From NCBI RefSeq assembly GCF_002211785.1, contig NZ_CP022132.1:558001-622000 (forward strand): a DNA stretch of 64,000 nucleotides, read 5' to 3'. Below, piece by piece: positions 26,139-36,325 of the stretch. The DNA comes from Francisella halioticida (lineage in GTDB: Bacteria; Pseudomonadota; Gammaproteobacteria; Francisellales; Francisellaceae). A program made the position numbers and the translations under genes. Below the pieces are notes generated by a model. The model saw only the letters and a list, made by a program, of their open reading frames with translations, made no database searches and had not been told where the DNA came from. Positions within the stretch are counted from its first letter, which is position 1, and every line of letters starts with the position of its first letter.

Positions 26139-26790
26139 AAAAAATGTTTAGGAATTTCCATAACAGTATTTGTGCCTAGTATTCTACCGAAAGGTAGCAA
26201 TAATAAACATCCAGCAAAAATCATAATTAGCATTGCTGTTTTAATTTTTCTACAAGTTAAAATGATCAGTAAAAATAAACAAAGTATAAAGATTCCTGTT
26301 TGGACAGAAATAGGAGCAATTTCTAGTAGAGAAGATTGTGATTTTTCAATAAACCTTGCATTAAAAAAACCAACTAATGCAATAAAAACACCAATACCTG
26401 CTCCAATACCATTTTTCACTCCCATTGGAATTGCATCTAAAATTTTTGCTCGAATATTAAATATGACTAGCAATACAAAAATCACTCCCGACCAAAAAAC
26501 TGTACCTAAAGCAGTTTGCCAAGGGATATGCCAAATATCAACGATAGTATAAGCAAAAAAGACATTCATCCCCATTGCTGGGGCAACAGCATATGGGTTT
26601 TTTGCGTATAATCCCATTGCTATTGAAGATAAGCAACAGTACTTGTCACTATCGCATTGGCAGACATGCCAGTTTGACTTAATATTTTTGTATTAACAAT
26701 GATAATGTAGATCATTGTTAAAAAAGTTGATAAGCCTGCAATTAATTCTGTTTTGATTGATGTAAATTCATTACCAAAGAGTTTTTTCAT
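26139..26790 (-). pseudogene. NCS2/AzgA-type purine permease, 3'-truncated and frameshifted
   Basis: Starts at ATG 26790 (MKKLFGNEFTSIKTELIAGL), the usual N-terminus of AzgA-like xanthine/adenine/guanine permeases. The frame closes at a TAG near 26630 after TSTVAY. In a second frame it continues SSIAMGLYAKNPYAVAPAMG, the conserved family segment. A single missing base explains the shift. The frame then runs through four or five membrane segments to 26139, where the IS-B remnant cuts it. Roughly half of the normal 430 residues remain. Uptake of purines by this protein is lost. Confidence 0.88.
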
Positions 26791-26849
26791 GGAAGATATA
26801 TTCCATTTAACGTGGTTGATAGTAGAGGTAAGCTAATGCTTAGATTATA

Positions 26850-27605
26850 TTATTCATTAAAGTTTGGCGTAAGAGCCAGATTTCTCTTGTGATGGCTACG
26901 ATTGTGCCAAAAGCTTATTCTTTCTAGAGCTTTTTCAGATACTTTTTTATCATCTAAGAAATCATCAATTTCAGCATATGTGGCGCCCATTTCATCTTCA
27001 TCAGTTTGACCTTGCCATAACCCAGCTGAAGGAGCTTTATTTAAAATATTTTGCGGAACTTCTAAATATTTACCTAGCTCAAAAACTTGAGACTTTTTAA
27101 GATTAACCAGAGGAAGAATATCAGCAGCGCCATCACCAAATTTTGTGAAATATCCCATATACCATTCACAAGCATTATCTGTACCTATTACAATTCGATT
27201 ATTTTGTTGAGCATAAGTATATAGATACATCATTCTAAAACGTGCTTGGGCATTACCTTTTATTACATGTTGGCGATTATTATCAGAGTTTGTAAAAGCC
27301 TGAGTAGACTCTAAAAATGTCTCATATACTGGTTGAATAGGAACTATATGATGAGGAATGTTTAACTTATTAATAAGTTCTATTGCATCATGCATATCTT
27401 GATCTTGATTATTTTTTGAAGGCATTATTAGAGCTGTTACTGGAAGGTTTGTTTTGGTAGCTAATGAGGCAGCTACAGCTGAATCTATTCCTCCACTAAT
27501 ACCAATTACAAAGCCTTCAGCAGGATAACTTGCACAACTTTCTTTTAACCAGTTTACGATTTTATTTGAATAATCATCGACTATAAAATTTCTAACAATA
27601 CTCAT
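26850..27605 (-). CDS. nadE: NAD synthetase family (ammonia-dependent NadE / NMN synthetase)
   Basis: 251 residues with the PP-loop ATP pyrophosphatase motif GISGGIDSAVAAS (about 34-46). GTDNACEWYMGYFTKFGDGAADILPLVN (quoted in part: DNACEWYMGYFTKFGDG) is the usual NadE dinucleotide-site block. It adenylates and amidates nicotinate dinucleotide, or nicotinate mononucleotide. In F. tularensis a NadE-family enzyme has been reported to prefer NaMN and act as NMN synthetase; sequence alone here cannot tell. It is 14 bp downstream of the pncB-like gene, in one operon. Confidence 0.9.
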   Translation of the reverse strand: MSIVRNFIVDDYSNKIVNWLKESCASYPAEGFVIGISGGIDSAVAASLATKTNLPVTALIMPSKNNQDQDMHDAIELINKLNIPHHIVPIQPVYETFLESTQAFTNSDNNRQHVIKGNAQARFRMMYLYTYAQQNNRIVIGTDNACEWYMGYFTKFGDGAADILPLVNLKKSQVFELGKYLEVPQNILNKAPSAGLWQGQTDEDEMGATYAEIDDFLDDKKVSEKALERISFWHNRSHHKRNLALTPNFNE

Positions 27606-27619
27606 TTTAATTCCTTTAT

Positions 27620-28711
27620 TTATTTAACTAAATTTAATCTATCAGAGTTAATTTTTTTTCTACCTACTTTAGATTGGGGATTATTATTTAATTCAACACA
27701 ATCACCAGTAAAGCCAATATTTATTTTTAATAAAGAACTTCCTATACCATATATATCAACAGGTGTGTTCTCAGCATTATTTTTTTTTATTTTATTATAA
27801 TCGAAGTTTCCTGATGCAATAATTTTTACGTGCTGAAAGCCTTCTACATCGAGAGATTTTCGTAGGGCTTTTATAAGTTCAGAATTTATTCCTTTATAGC
27901 AGGAATCTTTCATTTGACTTTGATTTCTTAAAAAGTATTTATCAATCATATTTGGAGAAGTATCTACTCGAACTGCCAAAAGCTTATTAGTAAATTTCCT
28001 AGCTACTTTTAGAGAATCTGTAATAACATCATTATTATAATCAACTAAAGCAATAAGAGGCTCTTCAGGAAATGTATCTATATATGCTTGACAGGTATTT
28101 ATTAGATTACCATTGAAACTTTGTATTAAAGCATGAGGCATTGTTCCTATACCAAGCTGACCAGTCCATGCTCCCATAGCATTAGTTGCAACTTCAGTAA
28201 TTCCTCCTATGTTTGCAGCATATCCATCACCAGGTTGGGTTAAATAGATATCTTCACGATCTCCCATAAATATTATTTTTTGGTTCTGCTTAAGTAGTTT
28301 TGTATACTTATATGCATTTGTAGCCAAGCTTGTTCTTCTGGCTAAAATACCATCAATTATTCCTTCAAGAAAGCCAAAGTTTTTATAGTTTCCTTTTATA
28401 GTTAGGACTGATTCAAAAGCAGAAATTTCATCACCATCATTAAGAGCTTTTACTTCTAAACTTTGGTAATTTAAGGCAAATTTTTTAATTAATGCTAAAG
28501 ATTCATCAACACCACAAAGTATAATTTGGTTGTGACATTGAAAAAATTGTATTAAAACAATATCAGAAGAATCTTCCAGTATCTTTTGAGCTTTTATAAA
28601 GTATTTTGCTGAATAAAATCCAGTTGATATATTATTATCCAACTGAAATGTTTTATCCGTAAGCCTAGATAATTTACCGGCTTTTTTAAGTATAAATTCA
28701 CAATCAATCAT
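27620..28711 (-). CDS. pncB: Nicotinate phosphoribosyltransferase-family protein
   Basis: 363 residues, shorter than typical PncB (about 400). STGFYSAKYFIKAQKIL at the N-terminus, FGFLEGIIDGILARRTSLATNA, and the phosphate-binding VDIYGIGSSL near the C-terminus are family blocks. The reaction joins nicotinate and PRPP to give nicotinate mononucleotide. Operon with nadE makes a two-step salvage module toward NAD or NMN. A nicotinamide-using activity cannot be excluded. Confidence 0.8.
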   Translation of the reverse strand: MIDCEFILKKAGKLSRLTDKTFQLDNNISTGFYSAKYFIKAQKILEDSSDIVLIQFFQCHNQIILCGVDESLALIKKFALNYQSLEVKALNDGDEISAFESVLTIKGNYKNFGFLEGIIDGILARRTSLATNAYKYTKLLKQNQKIIFMGDREDIYLTQPGDGYAANIGGITEVATNAMGAWTGQLGIGTMPHALIQSFNGNLINTCQAYIDTFPEEPLIALVDYNNDVITDSLKVARKFTNKLLAVRVDTSPNMIDKYFLRNQSQMKDSCYKGINSELIKALRKSLDVEGFQHVKIIASGNFDYNKIKKNNAENTPVDIYGIGSSLLKINIGFTGDCVELNNNPQSKVGRKKINSDRLNLVK

Positions 28712-28772
28712 TATAAATTATAATTAATTTTATATTATCGAACTATTATATCACTAATTTAAATATAACTTT

Positions 28773-30248
28773 TTATTTAGAGAAAGCGGGGTTGTTCATA
28801 TGAGGATTATCATAGTTATCAACATTATATCCAGCACCTAAAGATTGATATAAGTTTGAAATACTAATTAAAGATTTTAATTTAGCTTGATTAGCCTGCA
28901 TTTGTTGGTTAAGAACATTTAGGTAAATTCCAAGATATTGTGCTTTACTAATTGCACCTAGCTGATATTTTTTCTTAAGGATTCGTTCTTGCATCTTAGT
29001 TGATTCTAGTGACACCATTAGTTTATTATAATTTTTCTTATCAGCAGTTCTTTGTGATAAATCATTATCAGTATCTTCAAATGCTTTTTGTAGAGTATTA
29101 ATATAATCGTAGTATGCTTGGTAGAATTGAGATTTGGCCTTATCACTATCAGCTAAAATACTTAGATTAAAGATTGGCACTGCTGCAACAGCTTCAGCGG
29201 CCCATGCCCAAGCATTAAAAGTAGCAAGTTGTCCTAAAGCTAATGTTGCATTACCAAATGTACCAGTTAAATCAATGCTTGGGAAGAATTGAGACCTTGC
29301 TAGACCAATATTACCATTAGCTATTTTTAACTTATATTCTGCAATAGCGATATCTGGACGATTTTCTAATACTTGTGATGGCAAATTAACAGGGTTCTTA
29401 ATATTAGCATTTATTTGATCAAGTGTTCTTGTTGTATTAATTTGTCCAGGATTTCTACCTGTTAAAAGTTTGAGAGTATTATTAAAATGAGTAATATCAT
29501 TTTTTATCGTAGCAGCTTTTCCTTTTTGAGCTTCTAATTGTTGTTTAATTATCTCAGGGATTAAAGGAGAGCTTGCTCCTAGCTGATGTTGGCGTTTAGC
29601 ATAGTAATATAGAGTTTGCATCCTATGAATAAGTTGATTTTGCAGTTTTAACTGCTCCTTAGCAGTTATTAGAGAAAAGTATGCTCCTGTAACTTGGGTA
29701 ATGATAGTTAAACGAGTTGCATTAACAGCTGTTCTTTGGGATTTTTCACTAAATCTAGATATTTTACCTAATTGAAACTCTCTAACAATATTAATTGTAT
29801 AACTTGGAATTACTCCAGCAAGAGAACCGCCAAATAGATTTGAACTTGGTGGATTAACATTTGGAACACTTACACTAGAGTTAGTATCAAATGTTTGGGC
29901 AATAAAGCCTCCACCACCGACACTTGCTGTAGGTAACCAACCGTAGTCAGCTTTATTAACTTCAGCTTGAGCTTGTAAAACATTACCAATGGCAACTTGA
30001 ATCTTATTATTATCCCTTAATGCTGTAGTTACAAGGTTGTTTAATGTTGGATCATCAAAGCCTCGCCACCAAGCAATTTTTGTCAAGTCCCAGTTTTTGC
30101 TAACTTCTCCAGCAGCTTTGCTTTGGCTATTCCAAAGAGCAGGAGTTTTTATTTTAGGTTTTTCATATTTTGGATTGAAAAAGCTACAGCTAGAGGTTAA
30201 TAGTACACTAGCAATTAGAGCTATACGAAATATATTTTTTTTAATCAT
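28773..30248 (-). CDS. Outer-membrane efflux channel lipoprotein (TolC/NodT family)
   Basis: 491 residues. Lipobox LLTSSC (Cys21) follows a short signal peptide. Two outer-membrane-efflux repeats follow, with RPDIAIAEYKLKIANGNIGLARSQFFPSI (quoted in part: RPDIAIAEYKL, ARSQFFPSIDLTG) typical of NodT-type factors. It forms the trimeric exit duct of a tripartite pump. It is 13 bp downstream of the emrA-like gene; operon emrB-emrA-channel. Confidence 0.92.
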   Translation of the reverse strand: MIKKNIFRIALIASVLLTSSCSFFNPKYEKPKIKTPALWNSQSKAAGEVSKNWDLTKIAWWRGFDDPTLNNLVTTALRDNNKIQVAIGNVLQAQAEVNKADYGWLPTASVGGGGFIAQTFDTNSSVSVPNVNPPSSNLFGGSLAGVIPSYTINIVREFQLGKISRFSEKSQRTAVNATRLTIITQVTGAYFSLITAKEQLKLQNQLIHRMQTLYYYAKRQHQLGASSPLIPEIIKQQLEAQKGKAATIKNDITHFNNTLKLLTGRNPGQINTTRTLDQINANIKNPVNLPSQVLENRPDIAIAEYKLKIANGNIGLARSQFFPSIDLTGTFGNATLALGQLATFNAWAWAAEAVAAVPIFNLSILADSDKAKSQFYQAYYDYINTLQKAFEDTDNDLSQRTADKKNYNKLMVSLESTKMQERILKKKYQLGAISKAQYLGIYLNVLNQQMQANQAKLKSLISISNLYQSLGAGYNVDNYDNPHMNNPAFSK

Positions 30249-30261
30249 ATTTGTTTGCCAC

Positions 30262-31281
30262 CTATAATGTATCTATTTTAACGGTTGCACTTGCACCAAC
30301 TCTAAGGGGATATTTATGATTATCTTTTAAAACTATTTTTATAGGGAATCGTTGTGTAACTTTTACCCAGTTACCAGTAGCATTTTCTGGAGGAAGTAAG
30401 GAAAATACTGACCCTGTTGCATAACTTAGGCTATTTACTTCTCCTGTGTAAGTATGGTTGTACATATCAAGCTCTATCTTAACTTTTTGACCAGGTTTGA
30501 TTCTATCAAGCGCTGTTTCTTTAAAGTTAGCATCTATCCACCATTTCTTATTATCAATAAAGCCAAATAATGGTATACCAGCTCCAATTAACTGTCCTTT
30601 ATAAGTTTTTAAATTAGAAACATAACCATCAGATGGTGCTATAAGGGTAGTATATCCAAGATTTAGGATTGCGTTATCATAACTTAATTTAGCAGATCCA
30701 ACTTGAGCTTTAGTTATTTCAACTTGGATTAAAGCTTGCTTTAAAGATGATGAAGCTTGATCCTTTGCTTTTTCAGCCTGTATTTTTTGATTTATATATT
30801 TTTGAGCATCCTGTAAAGATCCGGCATCATTTTTATATAGTTTGATATATCTATCAGCCATTTCTATAGCAGTTTCTAGAGATGATTTAGTCTTTGTTAA
30901 GTCAGATTTTGCAGCATTTACTTGTTCTTGAGCTACAAATAGATTACCTTTTGCTTGTATGACCTTTGAATTGGCTTCAGAAACTTGAAGTTGGTAATTT
31001 TTAGGGTCTATCTGAATTAGCTTATCTCCTTTATGAACATATTGATTATTTTTTACATATACGTTTTCAACGTATCCACCAACTTTTGCTGATATATTAA
31101 TAACCTTTGCATTCACATAAGCATCATCGGTACTAGGAAATACTTTACTATACGTGTAATAACCATAAATACTTAAACCTGTTGCAAGAATTATACCTAA
31201 ACCAATAGCTATTTTTTTAGGTGATAATTTTGAGCCTTTTTTACTTTCTGAAGTTTCAGGTTGTTCTTTATTATCTGACAT
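30262..31281 (-). CDS. emrA: EmrA/HlyD-family membrane fusion protein
   Basis: 339 residues. One membrane segment near 24-44, then the barrel-sandwich half-motif STDDAYVNAKVINISAKVGG and DKLIQIDPKNYQLQ, a long coiled-coil hairpin (about 95-200), and the second half APSDGYVSNL with the beta-barrel. It bridges the inner-membrane pump and the outer-membrane channel. Gap to emrB is 29 bp. Confidence 0.92.
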   Translation of the reverse strand: MSDNKEQPETSESKKGSKLSPKKIAIGLGIILATGLSIYGYYTYSKVFPSTDDAYVNAKVINISAKVGGYVENVYVKNNQYVHKGDKLIQIDPKNYQLQVSEANSKVIQAKGNLFVAQEQVNAAKSDLTKTKSSLETAIEMADRYIKLYKNDAGSLQDAQKYINQKIQAEKAKDQASSSLKQALIQVEITKAQVGSAKLSYDNAILNLGYTTLIAPSDGYVSNLKTYKGQLIGAGIPLFGFIDNKKWWIDANFKETALDRIKPGQKVKIELDMYNHTYTGEVNSLSYATGSVFSLLPPENATGNWVKVTQRFPIKIVLKDNHKYPLRVGASATVKIDTL

Positions 31282-31310
31282 TTTAAATCCTATTTATTTT
31301 ATAAAATAAT

Positions 31311-32849
31311 TTAATGCATCATTGTAGCTGAAGCATCTTTTTGAGGCTCTTTTAACAGAAATGGTACAACAGCCAAAATTAAGCTTAGTACTCCCACTAC
31401 ATAAAATGATCCAATATAACTTAATAAGCTACCTTGATGTATAACTTGTTTTTGAGCAACTGCAATAGCAGTTATCTCTGAACCTGGTAAACTATGAGCC
31501 CATGTTTGGAAGTTTTGGTTTAGATAAGAGATGTTTTGTCCTAATTCTTGAAATGAGATTTGTTGATTTCTAGAAAGAAACGTTGCAATAAAAGCTGTTC
31601 CTACTGAGCTGCCAAAGTTTCTGAAAAAGTTGAATGATCCTGACATATCTCCCATGTCTTCATCGGCAACACCTATAACTAATACGCTCATAAATGGAAT
31701 AAAAAACATCATCATTCCTAAACCTTGAATAGCTGTTGTTAGTATAATAGCAAACTCATTAACCGAAGCTGCAAAATTGGCTTGCATTATACATGAAATA
31801 CCAAAAATGGCTATCCCTAAGCTAATAGTTTTTCTTACTCCTAATTTTTTTACTAAGAATGCTTGTGTTAAAGCTGCACCAAAAACAGCAGCTATACCTC
31901 TTGGTACGGTAATATATCCAGCTAAATCAACAGGATAACCATACACTTGCTGTAGCATTGTTGGTAAGTATGCCATAGCTGCAGAAAATAAAAGTACAAA
32001 TGTAAAGCATAGAAAGCAGGCTATAATAAAATTAGCATTATTGAAAATTTTGAATTTTACTACGGATGAGTATATTAAACCTCGCCATATAAAAAAGCCA
32101 ATTGAGACTAAAGAAATAGCAAAGATAATAATCATTTTAATTGAACTAAACCAGCCGTTAGTATTACCGTTATCTATGAAAAATTCTAAGCATCCTACTC
32201 CTATAGCTAAAAAACCAAAACTAATATAGTCAATTTTAATTTTTTTAATTTTTTTAATTTTAGTTGCTTCCATCATGAAGAATATAATTATAAAAGCAAT
32301 TACGCACAATGGTACATTTACATAAAATATCCATTCCCAAGACATGTTCTGACATATAGCACCACCAAGAACCGGACCTATTATTGGTCCCATAACTATA
32401 ACCATACTATATACAGTCATCATTTTATTATATTCTTCTTTTTTAAAGTTTGTGGAGATATAAGTTTGTGCAGCAGATGGTAAAAAAGCCCCTCCTATCC
32501 CTTGAAAAGCCCTAAATATAACCATTTCTGTTAGAGATGTGGATAGACCACACATTATTGAAGATATACCAAATATTACGGACGATGCCAATGCAACTCT
32601 TTTTATACCATATTTTTCGATCACCAAACCAGATAATAATATAAAAATTGCTGCCATAACTACGTACATAGTAGTTATATCGGCTATTGTTTGGACGTTT
32701 GCTCCAATTGCTCCCATAATCTGTGGAATTGCAACAGCTACAATAGTCAAATCAATAATTTCAGCTAAGGCAAGCAGACTTATTGCTAAGGCTACAATAG
32801 TTCTTTTTTGACTCCAGAATCCTGTTGTATTAGTTGTATTTGTCTGCAT
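31311..32849 (-). CDS. emrB: EmrB/QacA-family (DHA2) multidrug MFS transporter
   Basis: 512 residues, fourteen predicted membrane segments as in DHA2 pumps. The N-terminus has LAEIIDLTIVAVAIPQIMGA with the acidic residue of helix 1, and motif C appears as MGPIIGPVLGG. It exports amphipathic compounds in exchange for protons with EmrA and the outer channel. Divergent from an araC-type regulator gene 117 bp away. Confidence 0.93.
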   Translation of the reverse strand: MQTNTTNTTGFWSQKRTIVALAISLLALAEIIDLTIVAVAIPQIMGAIGANVQTIADITTMYVVMAAIFILLSGLVIEKYGIKRVALASSVIFGISSIMCGLSTSLTEMVIFRAFQGIGGAFLPSAAQTYISTNFKKEEYNKMMTVYSMVIVMGPIIGPVLGGAICQNMSWEWIFYVNVPLCVIAFIIIFFMMEATKIKKIKKIKIDYISFGFLAIGVGCLEFFIDNGNTNGWFSSIKMIIIFAISLVSIGFFIWRGLIYSSVVKFKIFNNANFIIACFLCFTFVLLFSAAMAYLPTMLQQVYGYPVDLAGYITVPRGIAAVFGAALTQAFLVKKLGVRKTISLGIAIFGISCIMQANFAASVNEFAIILTTAIQGLGMMMFFIPFMSVLVIGVADEDMGDMSGSFNFFRNFGSSVGTAFIATFLSRNQQISFQELGQNISYLNQNFQTWAHSLPGSEITAIAVAQKQVIHQGSLLSYIGSFYVVGVLSLILAVVPFLLKEPQKDASATMMH

Positions 32850-32966
32850 AGCTTTGAAGGAGTTATCTATTTTTTTTACGAAAACATAATGCTCACTACT
32901 TATTAAGTAGGGAGAATAAATTAAATTTTTAGAGGTTTAAATTATTTTAGAATTATTGCACAATTT

Positions 32967-33824
32967 ATGCTAGGTACTATAACATTGTATGGACAAAAAA
33001 TATTGAAAAACGGACAAAAACATTATGAGAAAGAAATTCTACCTCTTGGTGAGTGGTTAGATGGTCCCTCTATAGTAGCAGTTAGAGGAAGTAACTCTCC
33101 AGAAAACAAATCTCGACTTAATGTTAGAGAAGTTAATTGGCATAAGCATTCTAGGGGAAAAGTTTTTTGTGTTGAAACAGGGCTTGTTCATGTTAGTACT
33201 CCAAATGGCTCATGGGTTCTTCCTTCAAATAGAGCTGGGTGGGTGCCACCAAATGTTTCACATAAAATACGTATTAGTGGTGTAGTTAGTGGTTGGATTA
33301 TTTTCATATTGCCAAACATATGTGAAACACTACCAAAAGCTTCTCGTGTGATTCCTATGAGTCAAGTACTACGAGCTCTTGCTTTAAGAGCAACTGAATG
33401 GGAGAAGCAAAGTATATTAACCGAGGAACAAGAATATATAGCAACTATTATTTGTAATGAAATTAGAAGAGCTCCAGAAGAAGCCTTACACTTACCAATG
33501 CCAAAGTCACAAAGGTTAATAAAAGTTGCAGATGCCATAGTCGATAATCCTTCAATTAATAAAAGTTTAGAAGAATGGGCGTCGTTTGGTGCTATGTCAT
33601 CGCGTACTTTAAGAAGAGTTTTTTTAGCTGAAACAGGTCTTAGTTTTTCACGTTGGAGGCAACAAGCTCAATTAGCTCATGGCTTGGATATGTTAGCACA
33701 AGACATATCTGTTAATGAAGTTTCAGACTCTTTGGGATATGCTTCACCAAGTAATTTTATAGCAATGTTTCGTCGAGCATTTGGTAAAACACCAAAGCAG
33801 TATTTTTCTAGTAAAGATCGATAA
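32967..33824 (+). CDS. AraC-family transcriptional regulator
   Basis: 285 residues. The N-terminal cupin-like sensor domain includes WHKHSRGKVFCVETG. The C-terminal double helix-turn-helix (about 185-280) includes MSSRTLRRVFLAETGLSF and VSDSLGYASPSNFIAMFRRA, ending KTPKQYF. The divergent position makes it the probable regulator of the emrB-emrA-channel operon. The 117-bp shared intergenic region is the likely operator; I see no convincing repeat to name as its site. Confidence 0.9.
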   Translation: MLGTITLYGQKILKNGQKHYEKEILPLGEWLDGPSIVAVRGSNSPENKSRLNVREVNWHKHSRGKVFCVETGLVHVSTPNGSWVLPSNRAGWVPPNVSHKIRISGVVSGWIIFILPNICETLPKASRVIPMSQVLRALALRATEWEKQSILTEEQEYIATIICNEIRRAPEEALHLPMPKSQRLIKVADAIVDNPSINKSLEEWASFGAMSSRTLRRVFLAETGLSFSRWRQQAQLAHGLDMLAQDISVNEVSDSLGYASPSNFIAMFRRAFGKTPKQYFSSKDR

Positions 33825-33865
33825 ATAAATCTAAAATAGCTCATATTTAACATAGCTTAAAGTAC

Positions 33866-35557
33866 TTATAGAAAATCATTTTTAAGTTTTTTGATATCAA
33901 TTTTACCAGTATTATTTTTTGGTAGAGTTTTTACAAAAATACATGCTTTTGGAACTTTATAGCTTGCTAACTTTTCTCTACAATGATTAATTATATCTTT
34001 TTCAGCAAGTTTAGAGTATTTTTCTAATGAAACAAAAGCAATTGCTCTTTCTCCAGATGTTTTAGATTCAATTCCTGTTACTGCAATCTCTTTGATATCT
34101 TTTAGCTTTAGAATACATATTTCTATTTCTCGTGGATATACATTAAATCCAGATACAATAATCATATTTTTAAGTCTATCAGATATTGTTAGGCGACCTC
34201 TTTTATCAATATAGCCAACATCTCCAGTTTTTAGCCAACCATCTTCAGAAAAGTATAGCTTGTTACTCTTCTCATCATTCCAGAAGCCTTGACATTGTTG
34301 AGGCCCTTTAAGCCATATTTCTCCCTCTTTAAAACATTCATCTATTTCTTCAGAAGTTTTTATATTTCTAATACTTAACTCAGTACTTGGAATAGGGTAG
34401 CCACATGTTCCAAAGTAATCTTCTTCAGATTCATGAAACTTATTCAAAGATATTGCAGGAGACATTTCTGTCATGCCATATCCTTCTTTTAACTCTACTC
34501 CAGTTCTATCTAGCCATTGTAAGTATACTTTGCGTGAGATAGGCATTCCACCACTTAAAGAAAAACGGTATTTTGTTTTATTAATTTTGTCAAAGTCAGG
34601 ATGATCTAACATTGCCATATAAAGAGTGTTTAATCCATGAAAAATAGTAAACTCATTTTTTGACATCGTCTTTATTAGGTCTTTAATATCTCGAGCATTT
34701 GGTATTAAGACATTTTTAGCGCCCGCAAAAAAGAAACATAGAAGGTTAGCACTTAATGAAAATATATGGTAGAGAGGCAATGCTGTAATAAGAACTTGCT
34801 CGAACACATTCATATCATGTTGTATCCAGGCCCAAACTTGTTGAATGTTTGAAGCAACATTATCATGAGTAAGGATTGCACCTTTAGGCTTACCTGTTGT
34901 ACCACTTGAATATTGCAAACATAATATATTATCTTTGGTTATATTTGGTTTCTTATATAGTCCTTTATCTGCTTTTATAACCTTTGTAAATTGTATAAAT
35001 GAATTCTTATTATATTTAGGTTTATCTTTAATTAGATGTTTAGAAACTAATCCTATAACTTGTTTTTTAGGGAATGGATATAAGTCAGCAATATTTGTGA
35101 CAATTATATTTTCTAAAGAGTTAACGTTTATTCTTGCTTTTTGAATATGGTGAGCAAACATATCCATTACAATAGCAGCTCTTGCGTTACAGTTGTTAAA
35201 AATAGCTTCTAACTCATCAGATTTATAAAGTGGATTAACATTAACAAATATTGCACCTATTTTTATACATGCAAATAAGCAGACAGTAAACTGTAAACAA
35301 TTTGGTAAAACTATTGCAACCCTATCACCTTTTTCAATAGCTAGATCATTTTGAAGAAAGCTAGCTACTTTTGTTGCTAGATCATCTAGTTGTGAAAAAG
35401 ATAGATTCACATCGTGGCAAGATACAGCATCACGATAAGGATATTGAAGTATAACTTTTTCATACAAATCTAAAAGAGTATATGCATTTGGTTCTATATC
35501 TTTAGGTGTGTTTTTAGGATAGTTAGACAACCAAGTCTTTTTAGAAAACTTACTCAT
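33866..35557 (-). CDS. fadD: Long-chain acyl-CoA ligase (FadD-like AMP-forming)
   Basis: 563 residues, matching E. coli FadD (561). The phosphate loop YSSGTTGKPKGAILTH, the A5 motif EGYGMTEMSP, the A7 motif GWLKTGDVGY, the fatty-acyl signature SDRLKNMIIVSGFNVYP and the C-terminal catalytic Lys region NNTGKIDIKKL are present. It activates long-chain fatty acids to acyl-CoA at the inner membrane. It stands alone, convergent with the araC-type gene. Confidence 0.93.
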   Translation of the reverse strand: MSKFSKKTWLSNYPKNTPKDIEPNAYTLLDLYEKVILQYPYRDAVSCHDVNLSFSQLDDLATKVASFLQNDLAIEKGDRVAIVLPNCLQFTVCLFACIKIGAIFVNVNPLYKSDELEAIFNNCNARAAIVMDMFAHHIQKARINVNSLENIIVTNIADLYPFPKKQVIGLVSKHLIKDKPKYNKNSFIQFTKVIKADKGLYKKPNITKDNILCLQYSSGTTGKPKGAILTHDNVASNIQQVWAWIQHDMNVFEQVLITALPLYHIFSLSANLLCFFFAGAKNVLIPNARDIKDLIKTMSKNEFTIFHGLNTLYMAMLDHPDFDKINKTKYRFSLSGGMPISRKVYLQWLDRTGVELKEGYGMTEMSPAISLNKFHESEEDYFGTCGYPIPSTELSIRNIKTSEEIDECFKEGEIWLKGPQQCQGFWNDEKSNKLYFSEDGWLKTGDVGYIDKRGRLTISDRLKNMIIVSGFNVYPREIEICILKLKDIKEIAVTGIESKTSGERAIAFVSLEKYSKLAEKDIINHCREKLASYKVPKACIFVKTLPKNNTGKIDIKKLKNDFL

Positions 35558-36050
35558 GATAAAAAAATAAAATTAATTATTAAGAGTTATTTTAGCAAAA
35601 AAATATGTTATTGAAATAAAATTGGATTATATATTCTAAGAAATAGTTCTCAGCACTTAGATATTATTAAATATAATCGATGTGAAATCTCATTAGTTCT
35701 TAATTAAATATCTGTTTGATTAATACATTTATTTAGTATGGGCACAAAAGCTGTACATTAATAGCAATATACTCTAATACGACTGATGTTAGGTTTTAAT
35801 GTTACTACATTTCTTTTGCTAAAGTATTAAAGTGCATAGTTCATGACTAGCGTATTTGGTAAAAACAAAAGTGTTTATAAAGAAATTGATAAAATGTGTG
35901 AAAAACAATAAAGTTACTACTTCAAAGAAGTAGGATTAAGTTTTAACTATGTTAATAGTATAGCTGCTATAATCAATTTTATATCGAGTTATGGTTATAA
36001 AATGTAATGCATTTAGGGTCAATAGGAAAGTAGTAAGAATAAAATCAGAT
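35558..36050. other. Non-coding gap upstream of fadD
   Basis: Nearly 500 bp without a recognisable gene. A perfect 7-bp hairpin CTACTTC-AAA-GAAGTAG lies at 35917-35933, without a T run. Short frames here are not credible. The fadD promoter must lie at its left end. Confidence 0.5.
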
Positions 36051-36325
36051 ATGTATACGAAGTATGCAAAGCAGTACGACGAATCTATACAAAATAACAT
36101 TTATAATGCATATTTTGAACGTCCATCATTGCAAAAATTGATATCTAACATTAGAGATATGGATGTAATTGATCTTGGGTGTGGTTCAGGTATTTATGCT
36201 GAATATTTTGTTTCCCATGGTGCAAGATCCGTTACTTGTATAGATCTATCTGAAGAAATGATTGAGATTGTTAATTCAAAGCTAGGAGATAAAGTAGAGG
36301 CTTACTCTCAGGATATATCAAATGG
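36051..36325 (+). pseudogene. Class I SAM methyltransferase, N-terminal remnant
   Basis: Begins MYTKYAKQYDESIQNNIYNA (36051). Contains methyltransferase motif I VIDLGCGSGIYAEYF and the following ITCIDLSEEMIEI-like acidic strand end. The frame enters IS-A copy 2 at about 36326 after about 92 codons and ends in IS sequence. About 60 percent of a typical 240-residue enzyme is gone and no 3' part is found on the other side. Substrate unknown. Confidence 0.85.

Noticed and set aside
35917-35933. CTACTTC-AAA-GAAGTAG hairpin as a terminator
   Set aside because: It has no following T run and no gene ends nearby; left as an unexplained inverted repeat.
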